DNA from: JANMDR01 sp031376425
GTDB taxonomy: Bacteria; Pseudomonadota; Gammaproteobacteria; Burkholderiales; Usitatibacteraceae
NCBI GenBank assembly: GCA_031376425.1
Contig: JANMDR010000259.1
Span: 1-42,928 of the forward strand
Length of the DNA stretch: 42,928 bases
Direction of reading: 5' to 3'
Each line of letters starts with the position of its first letter. Position 1 is the stretch's first letter. Shown here one piece after another: positions 16,776 to 26,003 of this stretch. The position numbers and the translations under genes are program-made. The notes under the pieces were generated by a model. The model had not been told where the DNA came from. It worked only from the letters and a program-made list of their open reading frames with translations, and ran no database searches.

Positions 16776-19277
16776 TTACCCCGGTGTTCTACGTAAAACG
16801 TCTTGCAACGCCTGACCAAGTTCCTGCTTGCGATAGGGTTTTTTGAGTATCTTTGCGACTCCCGCTTGTTCGGCGCGGAACTCAAATCCGGTGCCACCGT
16901 AGGCAGTAATGATGATAATTGGCGTTTGCGGGCTGAGCGCGTGCATTTGTGCGGCTAAAGCGGAACCCGTTAGCTCGGGCATGACTTCATCCGAAACAAT
17001 AGCAGCAAATTTTTCTGGGTTAGTTTTGAAGGCTGTGAATGCTGCCAAGCTTGAGCTAAAGCCCATCACTTCATACCCTAAGCTGCGTAAAATTTCGCCG
17101 CCCATTTCTTGCAAGGTTGGTTCATCATCAATCACCATAACTAACTCGCCGTTACCGCGCAGTGATTTTAGGGCAGACAGCGGAGCCGTTTTGTCATTAG
17201 CGGCTATTAGTGGTAAATACACGTGGAAGGTGGTACCAATATTAGTTTCAGATTTCACCTCAATGGCACCACCCATGCGGCTGATAACCGATGCCGCCAG
17301 TGCTAAGCCTAGTCCTGTGCCGCTGCCTACTTTTTTGGTGGTGTAAAACGGTTCAAACATCTTTGCTTGCACTTCTTCCGCAATGCCGGGACCAGAATCG
17401 GTGATTGATATGCAAACATATTTGCCGGGCTCAAGACTGCCCAGCGTAAGTACTTTTTGTGCTGATATTTGCGCGTCGTTGACGGTAATCGTCAAGATGC
17501 CGCCTGTTGCCATAGCCTGAATGCCATTGGTGGCAATGTTCATGAATAATTGATGCAATTGGGTAGCATTGGCCCAAACGATCGGATTTGCCGCATTATT
17601 TTGGTAATTAAGGGTGACGCTTTGCCGATATGAGCCATGAATGAGGTCGCGTACTTCTTCCAGTACTGGTGTAAGGATGATGGCATCGTCTTGGTCATCA
17701 CGGGGTCGAGAAAAAGCAAGAATTTGCTCAACTAAGGCGCGGCCTCGATTTCCCGCAGCGATAATGCGCTGCAAATTTTTGGCAATGGATGAAGTGGGGT
17801 CGGCTTTGTCGAGTGCCATTTCGCTATAACCTAGAACGCCTGTTAAAATATTGTTGAAATCATGGGCAATACCGCCGGATAATCGTCCCATCGTTTCCAT
17901 TTTTTGCGCTTGAATTAATTGCGCCGTGAGTTTGGCGTTTTCGGCCTTGGCATTCACGGCAGCGCTCACATCTTTGATGAAACCAACAACGCGCGGAACG
18001 TTTTTGCCCGTCTTCGGATCGGGTAGATCGATGAGGTAACCTTCGTTATTCATATAATGCAGCTTACCGTTTACGTCGTACTGGCGGTAGGTCACAGAGA
18101 CTTCGCTAATTGCACCCGTTTTCAAGTTGTCGATATATGCCTGCAAGCGTGGCATATCATCCTTATGGATTTGCGTCATTGCGGCTGCTACGGTGTGTTG
18201 AATTTTGGCACCTTTTTCAACAAAGGGATCAATGCTACCTTCCCAGAAGCTTTCGCCCGTGGCTAGATTAGCCTCGTATACAATACTTTTGCTGGCGCGA
18301 ATGGCTGCTTCATAACGAAGGCGGGTTTTGTCATTGAGCAATAAGGCTTGAGTGTGCAAGCGTTGCGCGCTGGTACGTTCGCGCACTACGGCGGCCGCAG
18401 CCAAAGCCATAATACTGATGGTAATCAAATAAATTTGTAAATGCAGCGTAGCGACTTCGGGCGAGTAGCGTAGCGCTGCAAATGGCCCGTAGCCACGGAT
18501 AGTAAAACCAACGCTGATGCAAAACCACACTAAAACAGCTAGGGTGGTGATACGAAAACCATGCCGGAGCGCCGCCCACATAAATATCGGCACTACTAAA
18601 AATGAGAAGTCGTTGAAAGTAAACGTTGAGTTTGTTGGGTTGCCGTTAAACACCAGCCATGTAGTGATGACTAAACAAACGATAAGCGCAGCGAGTTCAA
18701 GCTTATTTTCTTTGATTTTTTTAATGGTCGCGAGAAATTTTTCATGCGTCCATGACACCACAAATGGTGCCATGGTGAGTAGACCCATGATGCCACCAAT
18801 AAACCAATTTCGCCACGCCAACCAGTAATCATCACCCAGCGCCAAAGCTGCAACTGTGGCACCAATTAGCGAGAACGCACCATTGACAGCCACAACAGAT
18901 ACTGCGCACCAAATGAGCAAATTTCGAATCGCGTCAATGCGCATGGGGCGCGGTAAAAACAGCTGCAAAATCGCAACTGAAATTGGCGCTTGCCCAGCGT
19001 CGATCGCGCCGTAAAGCAATGTAAGCCACCACGGATAATCAAGTTGTAAATTATTGCTGATGTCACCAATGAAGGCGGCCACTACATAGGGAAGCCAGTG
19101 ATTAGGCTTCAAGCGCATGAGTAAACCCACGGCAAGACCATTGGCTAGCCAAATATAGGAAATATCACCAGATTTACCTGGAAGCGATACCGAGAGTTTG
19201 GCTAAAAGGTAAAAGCAACTACCAAATATGAGGGCGCCTAATAGGTCACTACGGCGATATTCATAAAGTCTACTCAT
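16776..19277 (-). CDS. MASE1 hybrid histidine kinase with C-terminal receiver
   Basis: This 833-residue membrane sensor starts with a MASE1 region (about residues 10-305, roughly eight membrane segments, with IWLANGLAVGLLMR and YVVAAFIGD). A PAS-like domain (about 325-450) follows. HisKA is of the HDFNNIL type (IAHDFNNILTGVLGYSEMAL, about 480-500) and is followed by HATPase_c (NGIQAM, TDSGPGI, GSGTGLGLA). A receiver ends the protein (VIDDEP, phospho-acceptor in IVSDEVMPELTG, Lys in LKKPYR). It should autophosphorylate and pass the phosphate to its own receiver and then on to a phosphotransfer partner. The OmpR-type regulator gene starts 244 bp away in the opposite direction and may be functionally linked, although an extra Hpt protein would normally be needed. 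The signal is unknown. Confidence 0.93.
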   Translation of the reverse strand: MSRLYEYRRSDLLGALIFGSCFYLLAKLSVSLPGKSGDISYIWLANGLAVGLLMRLKPNHWLPYVVAAFIGDISNNLQLDYPWWLTLLYGAIDAGQAPISVAILQLFLPRPMRIDAIRNLLIWCAVSVVAVNGAFSLIGATVAALALGDDYWLAWRNWFIGGIMGLLTMAPFVVSWTHEKFLATIKKIKENKLELAALIVCLVITTWLVFNGNPTNSTFTFNDFSFLVVPIFMWAALRHGFRITTLAVLVWFCISVGFTIRGYGPFAALRYSPEVATLHLQIYLITISIMALAAAAVVRERTSAQRLHTQALLLNDKTRLRYEAAIRASKSIVYEANLATGESFWEGSIDPFVEKGAKIQHTVAAAMTQIHKDDMPRLQAYIDNLKTGAISEVSVTYRQYDVNGKLHYMNNEGYLIDLPDPKTGKNVPRVVGFIKDVSAAVNAKAENAKLTAQLIQAQKMETMGRLSGGIAHDFNNILTGVLGYSEMALDKADPTSSIAKNLQRIIAAGNRGRALVEQILAFSRPRDDQDDAIILTPVLEEVRDLIHGSYRQSVTLNYQNNAANPIVWANATQLHQLFMNIATNGIQAMATGGILTITVNDAQISAQKVLTLGSLEPGKYVCISITDSGPGIAEEVQAKMFEPFYTTKKVGSGTGLGLALAASVISRMGGAIEVKSETNIGTTFHVYLPLIAANDKTAPLSALKSLRGNGELVMVIDDEPTLQEMGGEILRSLGYEVMGFSSSLAAFTAFKTNPEKFAAIVSDEVMPELTGSALAAQMHALSPQTPIIIITAYGGTGFEFRAEQAGVAKILKKPYRKQELGQALQDVLRRTPG

Positions 19278-19302
19278 GGTTTTTCCGGAAAATTTGCTGT
19301 TA

Positions 19303-19388
19303 TCAACGTTTCGTCAGCATCATTAAAATATCATATGGCTATAGCTACAAAAGCATTACACAGGCAATAGTGGTCTTCGTCAACGTTT
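19303..19388. promoter_or_regulatory. Repeated TCAACGTTT sites in the divergent kinase/regulator promoter region
   Basis: The nonamer TCAACGTTT occurs at 19303-19311 and again at 19380-19388, inside the 244-bp gap between the MASE1 kinase and the OmpR-type regulator. Between and beside them CATTACA and TGTAATG also form an inverted pair. Paired direct repeats are the usual form of OmpR-family binding sites, so autoregulation is plausible, but this is inference from pattern only. Confidence 0.35.
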
Positions 19389-19521
19389 GCGCTGTAATGT
19401 TTGTTTGCTGGTATTCTTATATTCTGAAGATAAAGTTGGGTGTGGGTCGCAGTTTCGCACGGCAATCATAAGTGGTTTATTGTGGGCAAGGTTAGCGAAT
19501 GGACAGGAAGTGAAAAATAAT

Positions 19522-20253
19522 ATGGAAAATACTTCTCCTAAAATTTTGATTGTTGATGACGATGCCGCCATCCGTGAACTGGTGCAAGAGTACCTATCTG
19601 AAAATGGCTTTACCGTTATCGCCAGCGCAAATGGGCGTCAAATGCGTGAAAGCCTCGCTGCCAACGACATAAAACTTATGCTTTGTGACGTCAAACTGCC
19701 CGGCGAAGACGGTTTTGCCTTAGCGCGCGAAGTACGTAGTAATTCTGACGTGCCAATCATTATGCTCACCGGCCAAGCACAAGAAATTGATCGCGTATTG
19801 GGTTTGGAACTGGGCGCAGATGATTATTTAACTAAACCATTTAGTCCGCGCGAGTTATTAGCGCGCATTAAGGCAGTGCTGCGGCGCTATGAAGCGCCGG
19901 TTCGTGATGCTAAAGCAAGCCAACTGCGTCGCGAATCAGAGATTCGTACTTATAAGTTCGCTAATTGGGAGCTATCAACAGGCACCCGCAAGCTAAAAGC
20001 GCCGGACGGCACTAAAACTGAGCTTACTAATGGCGAATTTGCACTGTTAATTACGTTTTTAAAGGCACCCCACGTGGTATTGTCGCGCGATCAATTGCTA
20101 GAGGGTAGCCGCTTGCACGATGATATTTTTGATCGTTCTATTGACGTGCAAATTTTGCGGCTGCGCCAAAAAATTGAAGTAGACCCGAAAGAGCCGAAGC
20201 TAATTCGTACCGAGCGCGGTGTTGGTTATTGCTTTGCCGCCGATGTACGGTAA
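19522..20253 (+). CDS. OmpR/PhoB-family response regulator
   Basis: This 243-residue protein has a receiver (ILIVDDD; phospho-acceptor in MLCDVKLPGEDG; IMLTG; LTKPFSPREL) followed by a winged-helix DNA-binding domain (about 145-240, with TNGEFALLITFL, LSRDQLLEG, RSIDVQILRLRQKIE, and IRTERGVGYCF). It is expected to dimerise on DNA when phosphorylated. The open frame reaches upstream to 19387, but MENTSPKILIVDDD at 19522 fits the family length; GGAAG lies 12 nt before it. It has no cognate kinase in the same operon. The divergent hybrid kinase is the nearest candidate partner. Confidence 0.93.
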   Translation: MENTSPKILIVDDDAAIRELVQEYLSENGFTVIASANGRQMRESLAANDIKLMLCDVKLPGEDGFALAREVRSNSDVPIIMLTGQAQEIDRVLGLELGADDYLTKPFSPRELLARIKAVLRRYEAPVRDAKASQLRRESEIRTYKFANWELSTGTRKLKAPDGTKTELTNGEFALLITFLKAPHVVLSRDQLLEGSRLHDDIFDRSIDVQILRLRQKIEVDPKEPKLIRTERGVGYCFAADVR

Positions 20254-20452
20254 GGTTTGGTGTGCTCTGGAAAGTTTTTGTTACATTCGGGTTTAGATGG
20301 TTTAAGCTGAAATTCAGCTAAAAAGCCCGCTTTGCGCTATCATGTTGGTCTTAATGATTTAGTGCTTTCTCAACCTAAAATCGTAATAAACAGTGCTCAA
20401 TAGTTTTAAATAGCTCAAATTGCGCTATACAGCACTAAAAATAGGAAAACTC

Positions 20453-20938
20453 ATGGCTTCAGTAAATAAAGTTATTTTGGTCGGCAATTTAGGCCGCGAT
20501 CCGGAAGTGCGCTATATGCCCGAAGGCGGCGCTATTACCAATATTTCTATCGCCACTACCTCAACGTGGAAAGACAAAGCTGGCGAAAAACAAGAGGCCA
20601 CTGAATGGCATCGTGTGGTGTTTTTCAATAAATTGGCCGAAATCGCCGGTGAGTATCTTAAAAAAGGTAGCCAAGTCTATGTCGAAGGTCGTTTGCGTAC
20701 CCGCAAATGGCAAGACAAAGACGGCCAAGATAAGTACACAACCGAAGTCACTGCGGATGCCATGCAAATGCTTGGCGGTCGCCAAGGTATGGGTGAAGCC
20801 GGTGCTGCGTCCGGTGCACCAGCGGGCGCGCCATCAGGAGATTACGGTAATCGTGCCGGTGGTTCAGCATCCAAGCCAGCAGCAACAAAGAGCGCACCGG
20901 CAAAGTTTGATGATATGGATGACGATATTCCTTTTTAA
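20453..20938 (+). CDS. ssb: Single-stranded DNA-binding protein
   Basis: This 161-residue SSB coats single-stranded DNA and recruits repair and replication proteins. Residues 1-110 are the OB fold (MASVNKVILVGNLGRDPE, then WHRVVFFNKLAEIAGEYL and VYVEGRLRTRKWQD). A Gly/Ala/Ser/Pro-rich disordered linker follows, and then the acidic tip DMDDDIPF, which binds partner proteins. An AGGA ribosome binding site lies just before the ATG at 20453; the in-frame ATG at 20420 is not needed. A short palindrome (AGCTGAA/TTCAGCT) sits upstream near 20310, but it does not match a LexA box. Confidence 0.97.
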   Translation: MASVNKVILVGNLGRDPEVRYMPEGGAITNISIATTSTWKDKAGEKQEATEWHRVVFFNKLAEIAGEYLKKGSQVYVEGRLRTRKWQDKDGQDKYTTEVTADAMQMLGGRQGMGEAGAASGAPAGAPSGDYGNRAGGSASKPAATKSAPAKFDDMDDDIPF

Positions 20939-21080
20939 CGCCGCAGTACTCTTTTTTCGCAATGAATGAACTTATTGCCCACATTGGTATCAGTCTTGGT
21001 GTTAGTTTAGTGTTTTAACCCGCTTAATTCTCTTAACGCGCACCACATGTATTTTGTCCCGTAACTCAAGAAAGCTCTTA

Positions 21081-22427
21081 ATGAATTCAATTTTTACCAG
21101 TCTTAAAAAATGTGCTGCCGCTATTATCGGTGGCGTGATGGTTGTTGGTCTAGCTGCTTGCGGTGCAAAAACCACCCAACCCGACACTACCAATTTGCGC
21201 CTCATCAATCTAGCGCCAGAAAATGGTCCGCTTGATTTGCAGATTGGCGATACTCCTACGACAATCGCGTCTGCAGTTCCGTCGCTTGGATCGTCTGGTT
21301 ATAAGTCGTTTGAAAGTGGCGCGATTAAGATAAAAGTGAAAAATGCGACCGGTAGTATCTTGCTTGATACCACCGTAGTGTTAGCAGGAAAGGCGTACAC
21401 TACATTGCTGGTTTATGGAGGCGCAGCGTCATTTTCTAGCACCCTTATTTCAGATGTAGAGACACCTCCAATCACGGCTGCAAATTTTAGAATTGCACTT
21501 GGTCACTATGGTTTGGGATTGCCGACGATGGATATGTATTTGCTTGCGCCGAATCAAGCAATTAAAGATGCTACACCCAGTTCAGCAAAGGTACCCCTTG
21601 CATCTCAACCACTGTTTAATGAGATTGCCGCAGGCAATTTGAGTCTCAAGCTCACGACTGCTGGCACAAAAGATGTTATTTTTGACAGTGATGCGTTTAC
21701 CTTTGTAGCGGGTAAAACCTATTTTATTGCTGCATATGCAAATGGGAGCAGTTTGCTACCAAGCGTATCTCTCAACCAAGTTAATACAGATGGATCCATT
21801 CAGCCGCTTAAAAATAAAATTGCTCGCTTACGCGCTTTTGGTGGTTCAAGCGATAGCGGCAAGTTTTCCATGCTTAAGGATGGTGTAGGATTATTTGTTG
21901 ATCTAGACTTTGCTGCAGCAGGTAACAAGTATACGAATGTCAATGCGGGTGCTACCAACTTGCGTTTTGAGCTCGCAAATACACCTGGAACAAGCGCTGC
22001 AAGCGTTGCAACAACTCTCGAAGGTGGTGCTGATTACACCGTGGTATTGGCGGGGAGTATCCTGCAAAATAATGCTACTGCTACGGTCTATGCAGACAGA
22101 TATTTCCCGTCGTCCGCAACTAAAGCACAGGTTCGATTTGTGAACGCAACTTCTGGCGTGGGTGCAATCGATACCTTTATTAATAAAACCGCGTCGATTT
22201 CGAATGTCCCACAAAATACTGCTAGCAAGTACGTTGATATCGATGCCGGTACGGCTAGTTTTGCTGTGAGTGCAAAGGGGACTAATTCAATATTGCTGTC
22301 GCTTCCCGTTGTCAGGGACCAATCAGTTGATTCTCCAACCGTGCCTATAACTGCAGGGGCAGGCTATACAATTTTTGTCGTGGGTCAGTTTCCGTTCTTG
22401 AAAGGCGGGATAGAGCGCGATAACTAG
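21081..22427 (+). CDS. DUF4397-domain lipoprotein
   Basis: This 448-residue protein has an N-terminal lipoprotein signal (VMVVGLAACG, lipobox LAAC with Cys at about 27), so it should be acylated and membrane-anchored. The mature part shows two or more copies of a beta-rich module with the DUF4397 flavour: TNLRLINLAPENGPLDLQIG near the start and AQVRFVNATSGVGAIDTFIN near the end, each followed by a YTxxVxG strand. The role of DUF4397 proteins is unknown; they occur in cell-envelope proteins. The ATG at 21081 was chosen over an upstream TTG because it starts the signal sequence. A strong bidirectional terminator follows. Confidence 0.85.
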   Translation: MNSIFTSLKKCAAAIIGGVMVVGLAACGAKTTQPDTTNLRLINLAPENGPLDLQIGDTPTTIASAVPSLGSSGYKSFESGAIKIKVKNATGSILLDTTVVLAGKAYTTLLVYGGAASFSSTLISDVETPPITAANFRIALGHYGLGLPTMDMYLLAPNQAIKDATPSSAKVPLASQPLFNEIAAGNLSLKLTTAGTKDVIFDSDAFTFVAGKTYFIAAYANGSSLLPSVSLNQVNTDGSIQPLKNKIARLRAFGGSSDSGKFSMLKDGVGLFVDLDFAAAGNKYTNVNAGATNLRFELANTPGTSAASVATTLEGGADYTVVLAGSILQNNATATVYADRYFPSSATKAQVRFVNATSGVGAIDTFINKTASISNVPQNTASKYVDIDAGTASFAVSAKGTNSILLSLPVVRDQSVDSPTVPITAGAGYTIFVVGQFPFLKGGIERDN

Positions 22428-22446
22428 TTGAGTAGTCACATTTTTT

Positions 22447-22475
22447 AAAACGGCGCTCATCAGCGCCGTTTTTTT
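22447..22475. terminator. Bidirectional intrinsic terminator between DUF4397 gene and dolP
   Basis: CGGCGCT (22451-22457) pairs with AGCGCCG (22462-22468) around a 4-nt loop. It is extended by AAAA/TTTT and followed on the plus strand by seven T. On the minus strand the A-run left of the stem gives a shorter U-run. It lies between two convergent genes and can serve both. Confidence 0.93.
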
Positions 22476-22497
22476 ATGCCGCTTTTGAAACCGTAAA

Positions 22498-23088
22498 CTA
22501 TTTCGCTGATTGCGCTTGTGCCGGTAGATAATCAAACACCTTGACTACGCGCAACACCCCAGCCGCCGTTCGGGCGATATCCGCCGCCGCATCACCTTCG
22601 GCGCGGCTGACAATGCCCATTAAAAATACAGTACCCATTTCGGTAACCACTTTCACGTGATTGGGCGATACGCGGCCATTACCGATGAATCGCGCTTTGA
22701 CGTTTGACGTAATCAAGGTGTCGTTGGCACGTGAGGTAATAGACGTTGCACCGGCAATTTGCATTTCGTTATTGACGGTACGAACGCTAGGAATATTTTT
22801 GACGATTTGGGTGATCTCATCACGTGCTTTTGCATCAGGCGCTTCACCGGTAATGAGCACCGTTAAGTTGTAACTGGTCGCGTTAAAGTGTACGTCTTTG
22901 TAGGCTTCACGCACCCGCCCTAAGGCTTTCCATTCAACGTTTTCATCTTCCACATAAATGCCGGTTGAGCGCCGGTCGTCAGCAGCCAATGCGGTTGCGG
23001 CAACGCCAGCAACGCCCAGTGTGAAACAGCCAGTTTGACTCAATGCCACAGTGGCAATAGCGAGTGCTAGTAGGGTTTTTTTAAGCAT
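22498..23088 (-). CDS. dolP: Outer-membrane BON-domain lipoprotein, DolP-like
   Basis: This 196-residue protein has a signal peptide ending in SQTGC, where the Cys would be acylated; Gln at -3 is an unusual lipobox residue. Two BON domains follow (about 45-115 and 122-190). The second contains TLITSNVKARFIGNGRV and VFLMGIVSRAEGDAAADIA, which closely matches E. coli DolP (YraP). DolP binds anionic phospholipid near division sites and supports outer-membrane integrity. The location after lpoA-like and yraN genes supports the assignment. The SIS-domain gene diaA, normally between yraN and dolP, is absent here; only 44 bp separate the two. Confidence 0.9.
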   Translation of the reverse strand: MLKKTLLALAIATVALSQTGCFTLGVAGVAATALAADDRRSTGIYVEDENVEWKALGRVREAYKDVHFNATSYNLTVLITGEAPDAKARDEITQIVKNIPSVRTVNNEMQIAGATSITSRANDTLITSNVKARFIGNGRVSPNHVKVVTEMGTVFLMGIVSRAEGDAAADIARTAAGVLRVVKVFDYLPAQAQSAK

Positions 23089-23132
23089 GAAATTCTCCTT
23101 GAAGTACCATCAAAAAAACACGTGAAATTTTC

Positions 23133-23585
23133 TCAAGCTGAAGCGTCAGAAACATCAAAAGCCCCACGAATCCATTCGATATTGGCGCTGTCCAGCTTGT
23201 CTAATAGCACTACATCAAATCGACACTCGGGTAGTGCCGATAATGTGCCTAAATAAAACTGTGCCGTGCGAATAATCCTGAGCTGCTTGCTAGTGGAAAT
23301 ACTTTCGAGTGCTCCCCCAAATGCGACGGCACTGCTATTTTTTGTCTGGTTTCGGTAGCGGACTTCTACAAAAACGCGTGCTTGTTGGTGTTGCATAATT
23401 AAATCAATTTCGCCAAATCGGCAGCTAAAGTTACGGCTAACTAAAGTCAGACCATGTTTAAGCAAAAAAGATTCCGCAAGTATCTCAGCGGTATCACCAC
23501 TTTGCTGTTTGCTGGTACTGGATTTGCGCTTTTGTGCAATGGTTGATAATGTCGTTGTCAGCGCTGTTTTAAGCCTATCCAGCAT
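23133..23585 (-). CDS. yraN: UPF0102 / YraN family protein
   Basis: This 150-residue protein carries the UPF0102 core: GDTAEILAESFLLKHG, LVSRNFSCRFGEIDLIM and VFVEVRYRNQ. The Glu-Asp...Glu-x-(Lys/Arg) arrangement resembles the active site of restriction-endonuclease-fold nucleases, but the biological role is not known. It begins 2 nt after the stop of the lpoA-like gene and is probably translated from the same mRNA. The N-terminal 30 residues are Ser/Thr/Lys-rich and not conserved. Confidence 0.92.
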   Translation of the reverse strand: MLDRLKTALTTTLSTIAQKRKSSTSKQQSGDTAEILAESFLLKHGLTLVSRNFSCRFGEIDLIMQHQQARVFVEVRYRNQTKNSSAVAFGGALESISTSKQLRIIRTAQFYLGTLSALPECRFDVVLLDKLDSANIEWIRGAFDVSDASA

Positions 23586-23587
23586 CG

Positions 23588-25015
23588 CTACTCGGAGCCC
23601 CGATATAAAAACGGTTGCCCGTTGCGCAACTCAATGGCTGTTAAGGTACGCACAAATTGTCGGGTAGTGATGTCAAAGCTGAGCTTGCCGGTTACGCCGT
23701 CAATAGGTGCTAGCTGGCGTTCTATACGATTCGCGCTCGCTTTTTCTGACGTGGCGTGCGTGGTTGCGAGTAATGAAGCAACGCGCCACGCATCTACACC
23801 AAGGGCGTACAGCCGTTCCTGCTCTGCTGAAAAATTTTGATTCGGTTTGGCGTAAATCATCACCGCAGGATGATCGGGTTGCACGCTCCACGGCATCTCA
23901 AGCAAGCGTACGCTTTCCATATCCAGATTGGCCACTTGACCGGCACGCGCATCAAAGGCCATTGAAGTCGCGTACACCGGAATGCCGGAGGGTAAATAGG
24001 GCCGTAAGGTGCGCGCCGATTTACCATCCAAGGCTAAAAAAAACATATCAGTTACCGGGTCAAGACGGAGGCGCTCCGTATTTTGGCGCAGACGCATGCC
24101 ATCTTGGTTATCACCGTTTAGGGTCACGACGGCTTTTATTTCGCGACCAAGTTTTGTAAATTCGCGCTCAAAGCTTTCATGCACGCGTTTACTCAATGCA
24201 GCGCTGGTCGTTACAATGGTAACGCTGGTGAACCCATCGGTAACTGCCAATTGCGCAGCCTGCCTAGCTTCGGCATCGACACCTAAACTTAGGTAATAAA
24301 ATAGCTTTGGTGTGCCTACATCCACAGCAGGTGCGTTCAAGGCTAGTGTGGGTAAGCTGCCCCCTTCTTTAGCGATGCGGGTGGCGCCATCGCGTGTTAA
24401 AGCCGCCACGGCCACCACCGCACCCTCTGTTGCTGCTTTATGATAGGCGGCAGCTAAGCCATCACCTTCATTTTCTATTGCGTAAATACGGTAAGCAGGT
24501 GCCGCGCTGCCGTCGGTAGTAGCTGCAGTGACAAAACCTACTTTTACCGCGTCGGCTACAGTGGCAAAGGTCTTATTGGATAACGGTAAAAATAGGGCGA
24601 CGTGGGGGATAATTTTTGGGATGGGGGCAGGAACAGTGGCAAGGACGGGCTGCGGTGTACACGGTGCGGTATCTTTACTGGCGCTCGCGTTTTTGTCATT
24701 CCCCGCATCTGGTTGTGCATCTTTTAGGGCTGGGCTAAGTTTTAAACTTTCTGCTGCTTGGGCGTTGCGGTCATCCACGGGTGGGCAGGGCTTGGATGCC
24801 GCAGTGATGGTCGCGTCGCCAAGCCGCGTAACTAAGGGTGCAACTAAGGGCGGTATAGTGGCGTGTATTTGTGTTTGCGTCTGCACTTGCGTCTGCGCCA
24901 GCACATCGCTGCTAAATTGCAGCAGAAAAGCCGTAACAATTAGCGTAATTACGCAAGCAAAGAGATACCATTGCAGCTTTCCAGGATTCTTTGCGCAGGG
25001 TTGATCAGGTAGCAT
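23588..25015 (-). CDS. LpoA/LppC-like penicillin-binding-protein activator
   Basis: This 475-residue protein has an N-terminal hydrophobic segment (about residues 16-36) ending in VLAQ, i.e. a signal peptide or anchor. A Gln/Thr/Pro/Ala-rich linker follows, and then a type I periplasmic-binding-like domain (about 140-470: HVALFLPLSNKTFATVADAVKVG and FYYLSLGVDAEARQAAQL). This is the C-terminal half of E. coli LpoA, which activates PBP1A. The N-terminal TPR half is missing, and no lipobox Cys is seen at the signal peptide, unlike E. coli LpoA. Gene context (divergent from rsmI, upstream of yraN) matches the lpoA locus. The ATG at 25015 is preferred over a TTG at 25027. Confidence 0.82.
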   Translation of the reverse strand: MLPDQPCAKNPGKLQWYLFACVITLIVTAFLLQFSSDVLAQTQVQTQTQIHATIPPLVAPLVTRLGDATITAASKPCPPVDDRNAQAAESLKLSPALKDAQPDAGNDKNASASKDTAPCTPQPVLATVPAPIPKIIPHVALFLPLSNKTFATVADAVKVGFVTAATTDGSAAPAYRIYAIENEGDGLAAAYHKAATEGAVVAVAALTRDGATRIAKEGGSLPTLALNAPAVDVGTPKLFYYLSLGVDAEARQAAQLAVTDGFTSVTIVTTSAALSKRVHESFEREFTKLGREIKAVVTLNGDNQDGMRLRQNTERLRLDPVTDMFFLALDGKSARTLRPYLPSGIPVYATSMAFDARAGQVANLDMESVRLLEMPWSVQPDHPAVMIYAKPNQNFSAEQERLYALGVDAWRVASLLATTHATSEKASANRIERQLAPIDGVTGKLSFDITTRQFVRTLTAIELRNGQPFLYRGSE

Positions 25016-25112
25016 GATTCGGCTCAATGGTTTTTGTGCAGCTTAGTAATAATAAATGGCATCTCAATTGCAGCAAATTTAAGCGTAAATAAAGTCAATA
25101 AAGCGACAGCAC

Positions 25113-26003
25113 ATGCAAAACGATAATAATATTCTTCCTGCAACATTATATGTGCTGGCAACCCCAATCGGTAATTTGGGCGACTTATCGTCACGAGCCT
25201 TACAGGTGCTGCGTGATGTAGACGTAATTGCCGCTGAAGACACTCGCCACACCGCCCCTTTGCTGGCACATTTTGGTTTACCCACAAAGCGTTTAATTGC
25301 GGTGCACGATCACAATGAACAACATGCAGCATTAGGATTGATAAACTTGTTGGCGCAGGGGAAAAGTATTGCACTGGTGAGCGATGCTGGTACACCCGCA
25401 GTAAGCGATCCCGGCGCTATCGTGGTGCGTGCGGTATTGGCTGCTGGGTATACTGTGGTGCCTATCCCCGGTGCCTGTGCGGCGATAGCAGCATTGAGTG
25501 CAAGTGGAATGGGTGAAAATGGGTTCATTTTTCTGGGATTTCTGCCAGCAAAATCTAGCGGTAGAATTAGCGCATTAACACCGTGGTTGGCATCACCGTT
25601 TGCGCTAATTTTGTATGAATCACCTCACCGTATTGTCGAGTCGCTTGCAGATATTTGTAGTTTGTTCGAAGGGCAGAGGCGGATTGCGATTTGTCGTGAG
25701 ATCACGAAAAAGTTTGAAACCATTGTTGTCCTACCAGCGCAGGAAATTGCTGCGTATGTACTGGAAAATGCCGCGACCTTACGAGGGGAGTTCGTCATCA
25801 TTATTGATTCCTACATCGCTGTGGTGAACGATGCGCCAGCAGAAAACCTTGAGTTAGCGCGGGTTTTGAAGGTATTGTTAACGGCGTTAAGTGTAAAACA
25901 AGCGGCGGTGTTAGCTGCTGAATTGGCTGGTTGCGGTAAAAATGAAGCCTATCAAATGGCATTAAAAATGAAACAAGAAGGCGAAGCTGAACATGATAAA
26001 TAG
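25113..26003 (+). CDS. rsmI: 16S rRNA (cytidine1402-2'-O)-methyltransferase
   Basis: This 296-residue SAM-dependent methyltransferase of the tetrapyrrole-methylase fold methylates the ribose of C1402 in 16S rRNA. Family motifs are LYVLATPIGNLGDLS (residues 12-26), AAEDTRHTAPLL, LVSDAGTPAVSDPG, PIPGACAAIAALSASG and LYESPHRI. It is divergent from the lpoA-like gene by about 100 bp, as in many Gram-negative bacteria. Its last 11 nt overlap the start of pyrC, so the two are translationally linked. Confidence 0.96.
   Translation: MQNDNNILPATLYVLATPIGNLGDLSSRALQVLRDVDVIAAEDTRHTAPLLAHFGLPTKRLIAVHDHNEQHAALGLINLLAQGKSIALVSDAGTPAVSDPGAIVVRAVLAAGYTVVPIPGACAAIAALSASGMGENGFIFLGFLPAKSSGRISALTPWLASPFALILYESPHRIVESLADICSLFEGQRRIAICREITKKFETIVVLPAQEIAAYVLENAATLRGEFVIIIDSYIAVVNDAPAENLELARVLKVLLTALSVKQAAVLAAELAGCGKNEAYQMALKMKQEGEAEHDK

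Noticed and set aside
20300..20330. The palindrome before ssb as a LexA (SOS) box.
   Set aside because: It reads AGCTGAA/TTCAGCT and lacks the CTGT-N8-ACAG pattern, so I do not call an SOS operator.
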